Below are positions 1-8,114 of a stretch of 64,000 bases of DNA, piece after piece. Under the pieces are notes generated by a model, which searched no databases, was not told the origin of the DNA, and worked only from the letters and a program-made list of their open reading frames with translations. The stretch is taken from contig NZ_JACHOT010000001.1 in NCBI RefSeq assembly GCF_014200015.1, forward strand, positions 186,001-250,000, read 5' to 3'. Within the stretch, counting starts at the first letter, position 1. Every line of letters begins with the position of its first letter. The translations under genes were made by a program, and so were the position numbers. Source of the DNA: Aminobacter niigataensis. GTDB lineage: Bacteria > Pseudomonadota > Alphaproteobacteria > Rhizobiales > Rhizobiaceae.

Positions 1-231
1 GTGTTTTACGAGATTGCCCAGCCACGCTTGATGGGGTGGAACGGAAAGCTCAATGTATCCGAACCCAATGGCCGCCATCCAGACACCGGCGCAGGCCATG
101 ATGATCTCGTCGATGTAGGCTGAAAACACGCTGTCGATCTTCCCCGAGTGAACCACCAGGAAACCAGAAATGGGGCTGAGCGACAAGCAGCACTGGTGGG
201 AGACCGGCAGTCCGCTACGCTTCGTTCGCCC
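1..231 (-). CDS. Possible N-terminal part of an unknown membrane protein (runs off the window)
   Basis: The minus strand stays open from the stop of the next gene (TAA at 234-232) to the window edge, in the same frame. The translated stretch contains a hydrophobic run (IIMACAGVWMAAIGFGY) and the end VPPHQAWLGNLVKH. No ATG with a ribosome site is evident; a GTG near position 153 is the likeliest start. No family was recognised. It may be the beginning of a gene that continues beyond base 1, or simply non-coding. Confidence 0.25.
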
Positions 232-459
232 TTACCTTTTCCAGTTCATGGCGATCGTTGCCGCACCCAGCACCGCTACGGCGCAGCCGAGAATGAACGG
301 CGGAATGAAATAGGACAGCGCCTCGCTGTCTTCCCAGCGCAGCCGGAAGTCGTTGCAGCCGGTGCCGCCGCCGTAGGCATTGAGCCAGACCCACATGCCG
401 AAGGTGGCCGCACAGATCAGCAGGCCTGCGGCGGCCAGGACATATCCTAGAGTGCGCAA
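232..459 (-). CDS. Small two-helix membrane protein, unknown function
   Basis: A 75-residue protein with a hydrophobic N-terminal segment (GYVLAAAGLLICAATFGMWVW) and a second near the C-terminus (FIPPFILGCAVAVLGAATIAM), separated by about 25 polar residues with one Cys. I chose the TTG start because a strong ribosome site (AGGAGG) lies five bases upstream; an upstream ATG at 522 has no such site and adds a non-conserved-looking tail. The following open frame (231-1) is in the same frame after the stop. Family not recognised; likely an inner-membrane protein. Confidence 0.6.
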   Translation of the reverse strand: MRTLGYVLAAAGLLICAATFGMWVWLNAYGGGTGCNDFRLRWEDSEALSYFIPPFILGCAVAVLGAATIAMNWKR

Positions 460-585
460 AGTGGCCTCCTGCCTCCCGCCGTTCCGGTCGAGCGACGTCC
501 GGGCCGCCGAAGGCTGAATCAATCCAGTGGGTTGGCCGGCGCGGCTGAGACGATGAATCCGCGCCGTGAGATGCCGTCCGTCCGC

Positions 586-1122
586 TCAGAGGCTCGGGCC
601 GTCTTCCGTAGCCGCCTTCTTGGCGCCCTTGGCAAGCCCTGTAAGACGATCGATGTAGGCCAGCAGCAGCGCCGACAGCACGAAGGTCAGGTGGATGAGG
701 GTCAGCCACATCAGCTGGTCGGAGGTGTATTGCTGGTTGTTGAGGAAGACCTGGAGCAGGTGGATCGACGAGATCGCGACGATGGTCGAGGCGACCTTGA
801 TCTTGAGCGAGCTGATGTCGATGGTGCCGAGCCAGTGGACCTCGCCGTCATGGTTGTCGAAGCGGCTGACGAAGTTTTCGTAGCCGGAGATGATGACCAT
901 CACCACCAGCGAGGCAACGAGTGCTGCGTCGATCAGGCCGAGCACCTTCAGGATGGTGTCGGTCTCGTCGAGCACCATGACCGTCATGACAAACCCGTAG
1001 AGCTTCTTGGCGAAGGACAGCGCGTAGATGGCGAGCGCCACAGCGAGACCGAGATAGAACACCACGAGCAGCCAGCGCGAGGCGAGGATGATGGATTCGA
1101 CGGCGTGTTCGAGGCGTTTCAT
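586..1122 (-). CDS. UPF0114 (YqhA-type) inner-membrane protein
   Basis: The 178-residue protein has the UPF0114/YqhA layout: four hydrophobic helices, with motifs such as SRWLLVVFYLGLAVAL near the N-terminus, VMVIISGYENFVSR in the middle, and a conserved second half containing SSLKIKVASTIVAISSIHLL. The length fits the family (about 160-180 residues). The function of the family is not established; it is an integral inner-membrane protein. The frame extends 53 codons further upstream, but that part is proline/arginine-rich and crosses a terminator hairpin, so the ATG at 1122 is preferred. Confidence 0.85.
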   Translation of the reverse strand: MKRLEHAVESIILASRWLLVVFYLGLAVALAIYALSFAKKLYGFVMTVMVLDETDTILKVLGLIDAALVASLVVMVIISGYENFVSRFDNHDGEVHWLGTIDISSLKIKVASTIVAISSIHLLQVFLNNQQYTSDQLMWLTLIHLTFVLSALLLAYIDRLTGLAKGAKKAATEDGPSL

Positions 1123-1189
1123 GAGACGTCCGAAATTTTGAGATTGGAAATCGAGGCGGTGCCGACGAATGCAACAGGTTTTGGGATAA

Positions 1190-1230
1190 AACAAGGCCCG
1201 GCCGCTGGAGGGGGATTCGGCCGGGCCTGT
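1190..1230 (-). terminator. Strong GC hairpin with T-rich tail, minus strand
   Basis: Ten-base perfect inverted repeat: GGCCCGGCCG at 1195-1204 pairs with CGGCCGGGCC at 1218-1227. Read on the minus strand it is followed by TTGTTTTA, as in an intrinsic terminator. It lies upstream of the UPF0114 gene and is the second hairpin after the OmpA-like gene, so it could end read-through or a small RNA. Confidence 0.6.
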
Positions 1231-1410
1231 TCTCCTGAAACGTCGGAGATGGGACGGGGCAGGGAACCACGTCGCTCTCAAAGTGGCATCAAAATCCAGC
1301 GAATCAATGGCGAAAGCCGGGTCATCGCGTGATTGTTACCGGGCAATGCGGCGTCTGGACGCCGGCAGGATGCCCGGTACCGGGCGCCATCCGGCCAGTC
1401 AAACGGGCAG

Positions 1411-1448
1411 AAAAAAGCCCGACCCGCGAGGTGCGGGCCGGGCCTTTT
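1411..1448 (-). terminator. Intrinsic terminator of the OmpA-like gene
   Basis: Inverted repeat GCCCGACCCGC (1417-1427) and GCGGGCCGGGC (1433-1443), three-base-class loop, followed on the minus strand by six Ts. It begins 16 bases after the stop codon of the OmpA-like gene. Confidence 0.85.
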
Positions 1449-1463
1449 GGGATGCCGCGTATG

Positions 1464-3536
1464 CTAGTTGGCGCTGGCGATGGGGGCCACCAGCGGGGTG
1501 ATGCGGCGGATGGCGACGCGGCGGTTTTCGCGCTCCGGCTGCTGCGACTTCACCTTGAGATAGCGCTCGCCATAGCCTTGCGTCGACAGGTTCTCCGGCG
1601 CGATGCCGAAGACATTGGTCAGCGCGTCGGCCACGGCTTCGGCGCGGCGGTCGGACAGCGCCAGGTTGGCGACGTCGGAACCGACGGCATCGGTGTGGCC
1701 TTCGATGAGGAAGGTTTCGGCCGGGTTCTTCTTCAGCATCTTCTCCATCGCGTTGGCGACGCCTTCGAGCTTGGCAATCTCGGCCTCGGGGATCGAGGCC
1801 GAACCGAATTCGAAGCTCAGCGTGTCGAGGTCGACACGGCGGGCGATGTCGCGCACGCGGGCCGAACGCTTGACCTCGTCGACCGAATAGAGGCGCTTGA
1901 CGCGCTCCACCGGCGGCTGCTCGAGGAAGTCGTAATAGGCGTCGTCATCTTCGACATACTGCGCATCGAGGATATATTCGTTGCGCGGGATGTGGAGCTG
2001 CAGCGGCGGCAGGTCGAGGCCTGGATCGCGCCATTCGTCCATCTCGCCGTAATACTGGTCGTCGACATAGCTCAGCACATATTCGCGGCCGTCGGGCGTG
2101 ATGCGCGAGCGCTGCACGACGTCGCCGTAGCGGTTGCGGATGGTGATGATCTGGTTGCCGTTCTCACGGACGATCACCTCCCGGGTGCGGCCGCGCGGCA
2201 GTTCCTCGTAGTACACCTCCTGGGCGTCACGCGTCATGCGCGGCCGGTCGTTGCTCTCGACGATGACCTGGTTGTTGATCTGGATGATCACCCGGTCGCC
2301 GATTTCGCGCAGCACTTCGGTGCCTTCAGGACGCGGCCTGCGGCGCAGGTCGACCTCGGGCATGCGCTCGATGCGGGTACCCTTCTCGGCGGTGACGGCC
2401 TGGATCTCGACCGGCTGGGCCTGTTCGGTCGCGGCCTTGTCGTCGACAGGCGGCGGGCCGGGATCGACCGGTACCGGCTGCGGCTGGACGGTCTGTCCAC
2501 CGGCCTGGCCTTCGGGCGCTGGCTGGCCTTCCTGGGCGGGCTGCGCAGGCTGGCCTTCGGCTGCCGGCTGCTGGCCGCCGGCCTGTGCGGGCGGCGTTTC
2601 CTTCTGGCTGTCGAGCAGCGGCGCCTCGTTCGGGTTCACCGGCGGTTGGTTTGCAGGTGCTTCGCCTTGCTGGGCCGGCTGTTGCGGCTGCTCACCCGTT
2701 GCAGGCTGTTCGCCGGTAGCCGGCTGCTCACCGGCAGCTGGTTGCTCGCCCGTTGCGGGCTGCTGAGGTTGCTCTGCCGCAGGTTGCTCGCCCTGGGCCG
2801 GAGCTTCGCCCGAAGGCGTTTCCGGTGCGGGGGCCTGCTCAGGTGTCGGCTCGGCAGGCTTCTCCGCCGGCTGCTCGGCAGGCTGTTCGGCCTGCGGCTT
2901 TTGCTCGGGCTGTGCTTCCGGCTGGGGAGCGACTTCGGGTGTCTGGGCTGGTTCCTCTGCAGCCGGGGCCTGCTCCTTCGGCTTGCGCTTGGGCGCTGGC
3001 TCTTCCGCCTGCGGTTCGGGCTGCGGTGTTGCCTCCGGCTCGGCGGCAGGCTGTTCCTGCTGCTGCTGTTCGGCGGCGGGCTCACGCTTCTTGCGCCTGG
3101 GGGCGGGCTCTTCCGCCTGCGGCTCCGGCTCTGCCTGCGGTGCGACCTCCTGCTGAGGCGCGGGTTCTTCCGCCGGTGCCTCGCGCTTCTTGCGGCGGGG
3201 CTCGGGTGCCGGCTCTTCGGCCTGTGGTGCCGGTTGTTCGGCCTGCGGCTCCGGCGCGGGTTCGGCCTGTGGCTGAGGTTCTGGCTGGGGCTCAGGCTGC
3301 GGTGCCGGCTCCGGTTCGGGGGCCGGCTCTTCGGCCGGGGCCTGCTGGGCGCCCTGGCGCGCCGCGCAGGCTTCGGCCGTTTCGCCTTCCTGGCAGTCCG
3401 ACTGCACGCGGATGAGCGGCAGCGATGTGCCCGCATCAGACAGCGCGCCATTCGGCAGCGGCAAGGCGCCCAACGGCGCGGATGCCATGAACAGGCCGAT
3501 TGCCGTGCCTGCGAGAATCCGTGGTTGGCGTTTCAT
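1464..3536 (-). CDS. OmpA-family outer-membrane/periplasmic protein with long Pro/Glu/Ala/Gln linker
   Basis: A 690-residue exported protein. Residues 1-25 look like a Sec signal peptide (MKRQPRILAGTAIGLFMASA). Roughly residues 55-330 are a low-complexity stretch of EPAPEPEP, AEEPAPRRKKRE and GEQPATGEQP-type repeats. A middle domain follows (about 340-560) that is charged and rich in Tyr and Asp. Residues about 570-680 form an OmpA C-terminal peptidoglycan-binding domain, with FGSASIP, IEGHTDAVGSDVANLALSDRRAEAV and LSTQGYGERY motifs. The start at 3536 is fixed by GAGGAGAT just upstream; a longer frame exists but lacks a ribosome site. It probably tethers the envelope to peptidoglycan. Family members in rhizobia are commonly annotated only as OmpA family. 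Confidence 0.85.
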   Translation of the reverse strand: MKRQPRILAGTAIGLFMASAPLGALPLPNGALSDAGTSLPLIRVQSDCQEGETAEACAARQGAQQAPAEEPAPEPEPAPQPEPQPEPQPQAEPAPEPQAEQPAPQAEEPAPEPRRKKREAPAEEPAPQQEVAPQAEPEPQAEEPAPRRKKREPAAEQQQQEQPAAEPEATPQPEPQAEEPAPKRKPKEQAPAAEEPAQTPEVAPQPEAQPEQKPQAEQPAEQPAEKPAEPTPEQAPAPETPSGEAPAQGEQPAAEQPQQPATGEQPAAGEQPATGEQPATGEQPQQPAQQGEAPANQPPVNPNEAPLLDSQKETPPAQAGGQQPAAEGQPAQPAQEGQPAPEGQAGGQTVQPQPVPVDPGPPPVDDKAATEQAQPVEIQAVTAEKGTRIERMPEVDLRRRPRPEGTEVLREIGDRVIIQINNQVIVESNDRPRMTRDAQEVYYEELPRGRTREVIVRENGNQIITIRNRYGDVVQRSRITPDGREYVLSYVDDQYYGEMDEWRDPGLDLPPLQLHIPRNEYILDAQYVEDDDAYYDFLEQPPVERVKRLYSVDEVKRSARVRDIARRVDLDTLSFEFGSASIPEAEIAKLEGVANAMEKMLKKNPAETFLIEGHTDAVGSDVANLALSDRRAEAVADALTNVFGIAPENLSTQGYGERYLKVKSQQPERENRRVAIRRITPLVAPIASAN

Positions 3537-3742
3537 CGTTGGAAATCTCCTCGAAGTGAACTTTGGGTCCCGTCCCGGCCCAAACAGATGGAACCCTGAA
3601 TGGTTCCGCTCCGCCCGGCAGTCGCATGGTTTCGGGGCATTTGCCCGACGGCAACAAGGCAATATCGTGGCTTCGCTGAACTGGCGATGAATGCAATGGC
3701 TGCGTGCTTGACGCGGCCGGCGATGCGCGCCAAATGCCTGCC

Positions 3743-4189
3743 ATGGACGAGCCTTACTGGAAAACGACGCCGCTGGAGGCGATGAGCCCCACCCAGTGGG
3801 AGGGGCTGTGCGACGGCTGCGGCAAATGCTGCCTGTCCAAGCTCGAGGACGAGGACACGGGCGAGATCTACTGGACCAGCGTCGGCTGCCGGCTGTTCGA
3901 CGGCTCCACCTGCCGCTGCTCCGACTATGCCAACCGCCTCGCGCGCGTGCCGGATTGCGTCGGGCTGACGCCTGACAACGTGCGCACCATCGCCTGGCTG
4001 CCCAGCACCTGCGCCTATCGGCTCGTTGCCGAGGGGCAGGACCTCTACTGGTGGCATCATCTGGTTTCGGGCAGCAGCGAAACCGTGCACGAGGCCGGCA
4101 TCTCGGTGCGCGGCAGGCTTACGGCCTCCGAGGACGATCTGGCCGAACCGGAAGACTATTTCGAGCACGTTCTCGAAGAAGAGCCGTAA
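3743..4189 (+). CDS. YcgN-type cysteine-cluster protein (UPF0260)
   Basis: A 148-residue soluble protein with the family cysteine cluster: CDGCGKCC near residue 24, then [18 protein letters not shown] and [11 protein letters not shown]. It belongs to the putative zinc- or iron-chelating CxxCxxCC group; biochemical role unknown. The start is ambiguous: ATGs at 3734 and 3743 are both close. I prefer 3743 because family members begin with a short peptide before the FWK/YWK motif. No neighbour suggests an operon. Confidence 0.85.
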   Translation: MDEPYWKTTPLEAMSPTQWEGLCDGCGKCCLSKLEDEDTGEIYWTSVGCRLFDGSTCRCSDYANRLARVPDCVGLTPDNVRTIAWLPSTCAYRLVAEGQDLYWWHHLVSGSSETVHEAGISVRGRLTASEDDLAEPEDYFEHVLEEEP

Positions 4190-4406
4190 GGCTCGCCATA
4201 TTCCCGACCATTTCGGCAGGCTATTTCGCGGTCGCGCGGCGACTCACAAACGCGTGATCGCATCATATTATCTAACGGAATCAGCAGCTTGCCAGATGAA
4301 CCGAAAATGAATGCACGGTTCGAAATCGGTTCAGCTTGGACGGTGCAATCTACAGCCATCGCTCAGGCAAAGACGGCTTGACGCCACGGAGTTCAAGGAG
4401 AAGACC

Positions 4407-4820
4407 ATGTTCGACAAGATCAAGACTGCCGCCCTTTCGGCCCTTATCGGCTTCAGCACGCTGGCCGCCATTCCCGCTACCGCGCAGGCAGACGGCCTCT
4501 ACCTGAACCTCGGCCAGGGCGAGCCGCGCGTCGGCATCTATGTCCAGGACGGCTACCGTGACAATGGCCGCTGGGACAACCGCAACGACGGCCGCTGGGA
4601 CCGCAATGACGGCCGCTGGGGCGGTCGCCCCGATCACGGCCGCTGGGATCGCCGCTGCACGCCCGACCGTGCGCTCGACAAGGCCGACCGCATGGGCCTG
4701 CGCCGCGCCCGCGTCGTCGACGTCAACCGCCGCACCATCACCGTCAGCGGCCGCAAGTATGGCGAGCGCGTTGCGATCAGCTTCGCCCGGGCCCCGAACT
4801 GCCCGGTGGTTCGCTGGTAA
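4407..4820 (+). CDS. Small secreted protein with Gly-Arg-Trp repeats
   Basis: A 137-residue protein with a clear signal peptide (ALSALIGFSTLAAIPATAQA, cleavage after about residue 31). Residues about 50-85 repeat a DGRWDRN/NGRWDNR unit four to five times. The C-terminal part (ALDKADRMGLRRARVVDV, then ITVSGRKYGERVAISF) looks like the small PepSY-like beta/alpha unit of secreted rhizobial proteins. AAGGAG lies seven bases before the ATG. Function unknown. Followed by several hairpins and a terminator. Confidence 0.75.
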   Translation: MFDKIKTAALSALIGFSTLAAIPATAQADGLYLNLGQGEPRVGIYVQDGYRDNGRWDNRNDGRWDRNDGRWGGRPDHGRWDRRCTPDRALDKADRMGLRRARVVDVNRRTITVSGRKYGERVAISFARAPNCPVVRW

Positions 4821-4892
4821 CAATGAGATCGGGCGTTGCCCGATCGGAGTAGCGGGAGCCCCTTTTCGCAAGAAAGGGCGTGGCTCCAAACA

Positions 4893-4926
4893 AAACCCCG
4901 GAGGCCTGGCCTCCGGGGTTTTTTAT
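4893..4926 (+). terminator. Intrinsic terminator after the Gly-Arg-Trp repeat protein
   Basis: Thirteen-base perfect stem: AACCCCGGAGGCC (4894-4906), one-base loop, GGCCTCCGGGGTT (4908-4920), then TTTT. Because of flanking A and T runs it could act in both directions. Confidence 0.9.
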
Positions 4927-4962
4927 TGCCTGCACTGAGGACTCCGGGAAAACCGGGAAAAC

Positions 4963-4995
4963 CAAGGGCTGCCGCTGCCGCCACGGCAGCCCTTG
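4963..4995 (-). terminator. Terminator of the SIMPL-domain gene
   Basis: Twelve-base perfect stem CAAGGGCTGCCG (4963-4974) and CGGCAGCCCTTG (4984-4995), ending 11 bases from the SIMPL stop codon; on the minus strand it is followed by GGTTTTCCC. Confidence 0.75.
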
Positions 4996-5005
4996 AGTAT
5001 CTGTG

Positions 5006-5725
5006 TCAGTTCTTCAGTTCGAAGGTGACGTTGACCTGCACGCGGTAGGCGTTTTCGCCGGCTTCGACGGGAACCGAACCCGCCGCCGCACGGTCGAACG
5101 ACTTGGCCTGCTGCAGCGGCATCGGCGGCGGCGCGAAGGACTGGTCGGCGATCTCGATCACCTTGCCGAGGCTGACGCCGGCGGCTTCGGCCAGGACCTT
5201 GGCCTTGGCGATGGCGTCGGCGACCGCAAGCTTGCGCGCCTCGGTGATCACCGTGTCGGGCTTTTCGTTGGTGAAGTTGATGCCGCCGCCCTGGTTGACG
5301 CCCAGCGACACCGCCTTGTCGAGGATCTCGCCGGTCTTGGTGATGTCGCGGATGCGGACCGACAGCGTGTTGGTGACCTGGTAGGCGACGAGTTCGGCTT
5401 CCTGCGATCCGTCGGGCTTGTTGGTGTAGTTGTAGCGCGGCTGGATCTGGATGCCGGCGGTCTGCAGGTCGCGTTCGGCGATGCCGGCGGCCTTCATCGC
5501 GGCGATGACGGCGGCCATGGCGTCGTTGTTGGCGTCGAGCGCCTCGCGCGCCGTCTTGGCCTCGCGCATCACCGACAGGGAAAGCAGGGCAAGATCGGGC
5601 GCGACCGAAGCTTCGCCTTCGCCGGTCACAATGATGCGCGGCGGCGGCTGGTTGTCGGCGCGGGCGGCGGCAGCGGGAACTGCGAGTGCCGCTGCAAGAG
5701 CGAGCGCCATGTATTTGCGATTCAT
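5006..5725 (-). CDS. SIMPL (DUF541) domain periplasmic protein
   Basis: The 239-residue protein has a signal peptide (ALALAAALAVPAAAARA) followed directly by the SIMPL domain: IIVTGEGEASVAPDLALLSLSV, IQIQPRYNYT, YQVTNTLSVRIRD and a C-terminal VNVTFELKN strand. The family (COG2968) is periplasmic or outer-membrane associated, with proposed roles in oxidative stress and signalling but no defined activity. GGAGAT stands eight bases before the ATG. Monocistronic, with its own terminator. Confidence 0.9.
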   Translation of the reverse strand: MNRKYMALALAAALAVPAAAARADNQPPPRIIVTGEGEASVAPDLALLSLSVMREAKTAREALDANNDAMAAVIAAMKAAGIAERDLQTAGIQIQPRYNYTNKPDGSQEAELVAYQVTNTLSVRIRDITKTGEILDKAVSLGVNQGGGINFTNEKPDTVITEARKLAVADAIAKAKVLAEAAGVSLGKVIEIADQSFAPPPMPLQQAKSFDRAAAGSVPVEAGENAYRVQVNVTFELKN

Positions 5726-5859
5726 AATATAATCTCCGTTGTCCTGAGCCCTTCGAGAGTGTCGAATAGGGGCGGATTATGGGTGGATTGCGGCAGCGCG
5801 CAACAGATGCGCGAAGATGGCTTGTGCCAGCGCGCAAAACTTACTATCCAGCCCGCGTG

Positions 5860-5935
5860 GGGCCTGTAGCTCAATGGTTAGAGCCGGCGGCTCATAACCG
5901 CTTGGTTGGGGGTTCGAGTCCCTCCGGGCCCACCA
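5860..5935 (+). tRNA. tRNA with CAT anticodon, probably tRNA-Ile2 (lysidine type)
   Basis: Seventy-six bases including an encoded CCA. The acceptor GGGCCTG pairs with CGGGCCC, the T loop is GGTTCGAGTCC, and the anticodon CAT is at 5893-5895 in a GCGG/CCGC stem. The anticodon arm and variable loop (GGCGGCTCATAACCGCTTGGTT) resemble E. coli ileX more than metT, so I favour the minor isoleucine tRNA whose C34 is modified by TilS. Elongator Met is the alternative. It lacks the three GC pairs typical of initiator tRNA above the anticodon loop. Confidence 0.92.
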
Positions 5936-6489
5936 TTCTTGTTCAAACAAACAATCTCTTTGCTCTTGCATTCCGCTGGTTGGACAGCGCAGCCAAGGGG
6001 GAGATATGGCTTGTTCATTTCGGCATATTTCGCAGAAGCAGTAGACTTGGGACTATAGGTCGACCGTCAAGGTATTATATGCGGTCCGGCCTGATGTCGG
6101 TTTCTCGGACACGTAAGGCAGGCGGCAGGGCTCGCTCCCTGAGACGCGAAGGCGGTCATATGCGACTCAAGACTTCTGCATGTACTGGGCGGAAGATCGA
6201 AATGCGCGCCTAAGTCGCCATTCGCCGGCCTGAGGTGTGGCGAGGCGAAATGGCCGGAGCCGAATCCGGTTTGTGCAACCTCATCCTTTGATACCAGGTG
6301 TTTTTCATCGCCTGATGATTTTCCCTGGCAGGAAAATAGTTTCACTCCCTTGATTTAATCTTCGCCCCAAAACAAAGTAGTCCGACCCACTTGCCCTTGG
6401 GTAACGTCCAAGCCTCCACCTAGTTGGGGCGAGGAAGCCACAAAGAAAAGCCGGGGACAGGGGCAGCCGGCATCAGAGGGGATGAATAT
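5936..6489. other. Intergenic region, no gene seen
   Basis: About 550 bases between the tRNA and the Amt-like gene, with no convincing coding frame. Visible structures are an imperfect inverted pair around 6208-6255 (CGCCATTCGCC and GGCGAAATGGC) and a dyad TTTTCC-N6-GGAAAA at 6319-6336 about 150 bases before the Amt start, a possible operator. I looked for and did not see a repeat of the tRNA 3' end that would mark an integrated element. Confidence 0.4.
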
Positions 6490-7839
6490 ATGGAAGGAAC
6501 GACAACAGCATTTTTCGCGGGACAGGTGACGCTCACCCAGCTTGTCCAGAATCTGGTCTACGCTTCAGGTACGGTGGGGGCGCTGACCGTGGTCGCAGGT
6601 CTTCTGATGATCGATGCGGGTACCACGCGAAGCGCCAATCTCTACAATTCCACGATCGAGAAGATGGTGGGCTTCTTCATCGGGTTTGCGACCTACTTCA
6701 TCATCGGCTTCGGCTTCTGGGCGGGGCAGTACTACATCATGTCTGGCGGAACCATGATGGATTCGCTCAAGGATTGGTGGTTCTTCGGGGCGCTGTCGAA
6801 CGCGCACGCACAAACTGTCGATCCGGCGGTCTGGCCCGGGCTCAATACGTTCCAGATCTTCATCTTCTTCCTTGCCTGTTTCGCAGGTATCGTGAACGTC
6901 CTGCTCCATTTCGCGGTGTCGGAGCGCATGAAGGCTTCCGCCTTCTACATCACCTGCGTCGTGGCCACCGTGGTCTCCTCGGTCTTGAGTTGGGCGGTCT
7001 GGGGGTCGGTCGGCCCGCTGACGAACGCCGGCTTCCACGACTTCTTCGGCATCGGGTTCGTCTATATCTTCCCGACGGGCATCGCGATGGTCCTGGTGCC
7101 GCAACTGGGCAAGCGCCCGGGCATGTTTGCGCCTCACCCGAAAGTGCCGTCCTACAAGGCACCTTCGATCGGGCTCGCCGCAACCGGCCTGATCACGATC
7201 TTTGCAGGCCTGCCGATGGTCATTCTGTCCTGCCTGTTCTTTTTCGACCCCGAGACCTATGCGGTTTCGGTGACCATGGCCAACACCAGCGTGGGCATTG
7301 CCTTCAACAACTACGGCATCTCCTGGGCGGGTGGCGCCATCACCGGCGCAATCATCTCCTACCGTACGAAGAACTACATCTATCTGCTGCTCGGCCCGCT
7401 TGCCGGGTACGTTTCGGGCGCGCCAGGCTTCGACGTCTACTTGCCCTGGCAGATGTTCCTGGTCTCGCTCGGGGCGCCGATTGCAGCCTGGATCGTCTAC
7501 AACTTCACATCGAAGCGTCAGATCGACGAGCACAAGCTCTTCCCGCTGTTTATCGGCGCGGGCTTCTATGCGCTCATCATGGTCGGGCTGGTCAAGTCGG
7601 GCACGCCGAGGGGCGGCTACTTCGGCGTCACCGAAGGCGCGTATGCGTTCCAGCACGGTCAAATCAGCGTGCTGATGCAACTTGCGGGCTTCGCGCTCTG
7701 CCTTGGCGCCGGGATACTGACCGGGCTGATCCTGTCGGTGGTGCTCAAGGCCACGACCGGGCTGCGGGTGCCGGAGGATGCGCAGGCGGAAGGGCTGGAC
7801 AAGCTGTTCTGGGGCCTCGAGAACGAAAGCAAGAGCTGA
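6490..7839 (+). CDS. Amt-family (ammonium transporter-like) channel lacking the twin histidines
   Basis: A 449-residue polytopic membrane protein. Family membership is supported by an ungapped match of residues 184-209 (D184 F185, ending LGKR) to the E. coli AmtB stretch that carries His168, by PHPKVP after it, and by the C-terminal GLRVPEDAQAEGLD, which matches the AmtB cytosolic tail. The residue aligned with His168 is Tyr192, and the residue aligned with His318 is Ile355, so both pore histidines appear to be replaced. D184 (AmtB Asp160) is kept. No glnK gene is adjacent, unlike classical amtB. The start at 6490 is preceded by GAGGGGA. Transport of ammonium should not be assumed; substrate and mechanism may differ. 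Confidence 0.8.
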   Translation: MEGTTTAFFAGQVTLTQLVQNLVYASGTVGALTVVAGLLMIDAGTTRSANLYNSTIEKMVGFFIGFATYFIIGFGFWAGQYYIMSGGTMMDSLKDWWFFGALSNAHAQTVDPAVWPGLNTFQIFIFFLACFAGIVNVLLHFAVSERMKASAFYITCVVATVVSSVLSWAVWGSVGPLTNAGFHDFFGIGFVYIFPTGIAMVLVPQLGKRPGMFAPHPKVPSYKAPSIGLAATGLITIFAGLPMVILSCLFFFDPETYAVSVTMANTSVGIAFNNYGISWAGGAITGAIISYRTKNYIYLLLGPLAGYVSGAPGFDVYLPWQMFLVSLGAPIAAWIVYNFTSKRQIDEHKLFPLFIGAGFYALIMVGLVKSGTPRGGYFGVTEGAYAFQHGQISVLMQLAGFALCLGAGILTGLILSVVLKATTGLRVPEDAQAEGLDKLFWGLENESKS

Positions 7840-7844
7840 GCGAA

Positions 7845-7880
7845 GCGCCGGTGCCGCGGCTCACGTCGCGGCACTGGCGC
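7845..7880 (+). terminator. Stem-loop after the Amt-like gene
   Basis: Fourteen-base arms GCGCCGGTGCCGCG (7845-7858) and CGCGGCACTGGCGC (7867-7880) with a single G-T wobble, starting six bases after the stop. There is no T run, so it may act as a 3' end stabiliser or weak terminator. Confidence 0.5.
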
Positions 7881-8114
7881 ACAGCATCATCCCGGACAGG
7901 AACCCATGTTCCACCGGGTATGCCGCAGGTGGCCGGTGGAAGGCATTGGCCGCCCGGTTGCTGTCTTGGAAGGTGCGCTAGCTAGATTGTCATTTTAGTG
8001 AATTCGCGCCCGCTGTCCGGGCACCAGATGGAGAGCCTTTTGATATGGAGGTATCCTGGCGGACTGGTTGGCGCTGAAAGGGGCGCTGGTGCACAAGCCG
8101 CCAATTGGCTGTGC

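Noticed and set aside
1329-3599. A 756-codon open frame on the plus strand across the OmpA-like gene
   Set aside because: It is antisense to a gene with signal peptide, OmpA domain, ribosome site and terminator. Its product is Leu/Arg-rich low complexity made by the repeat on the other strand.
5936-6489. Integrated element next to the tRNA
   Set aside because: No integrase, no direct repeat of the tRNA 3' end and no phage-like genes downstream were seen.
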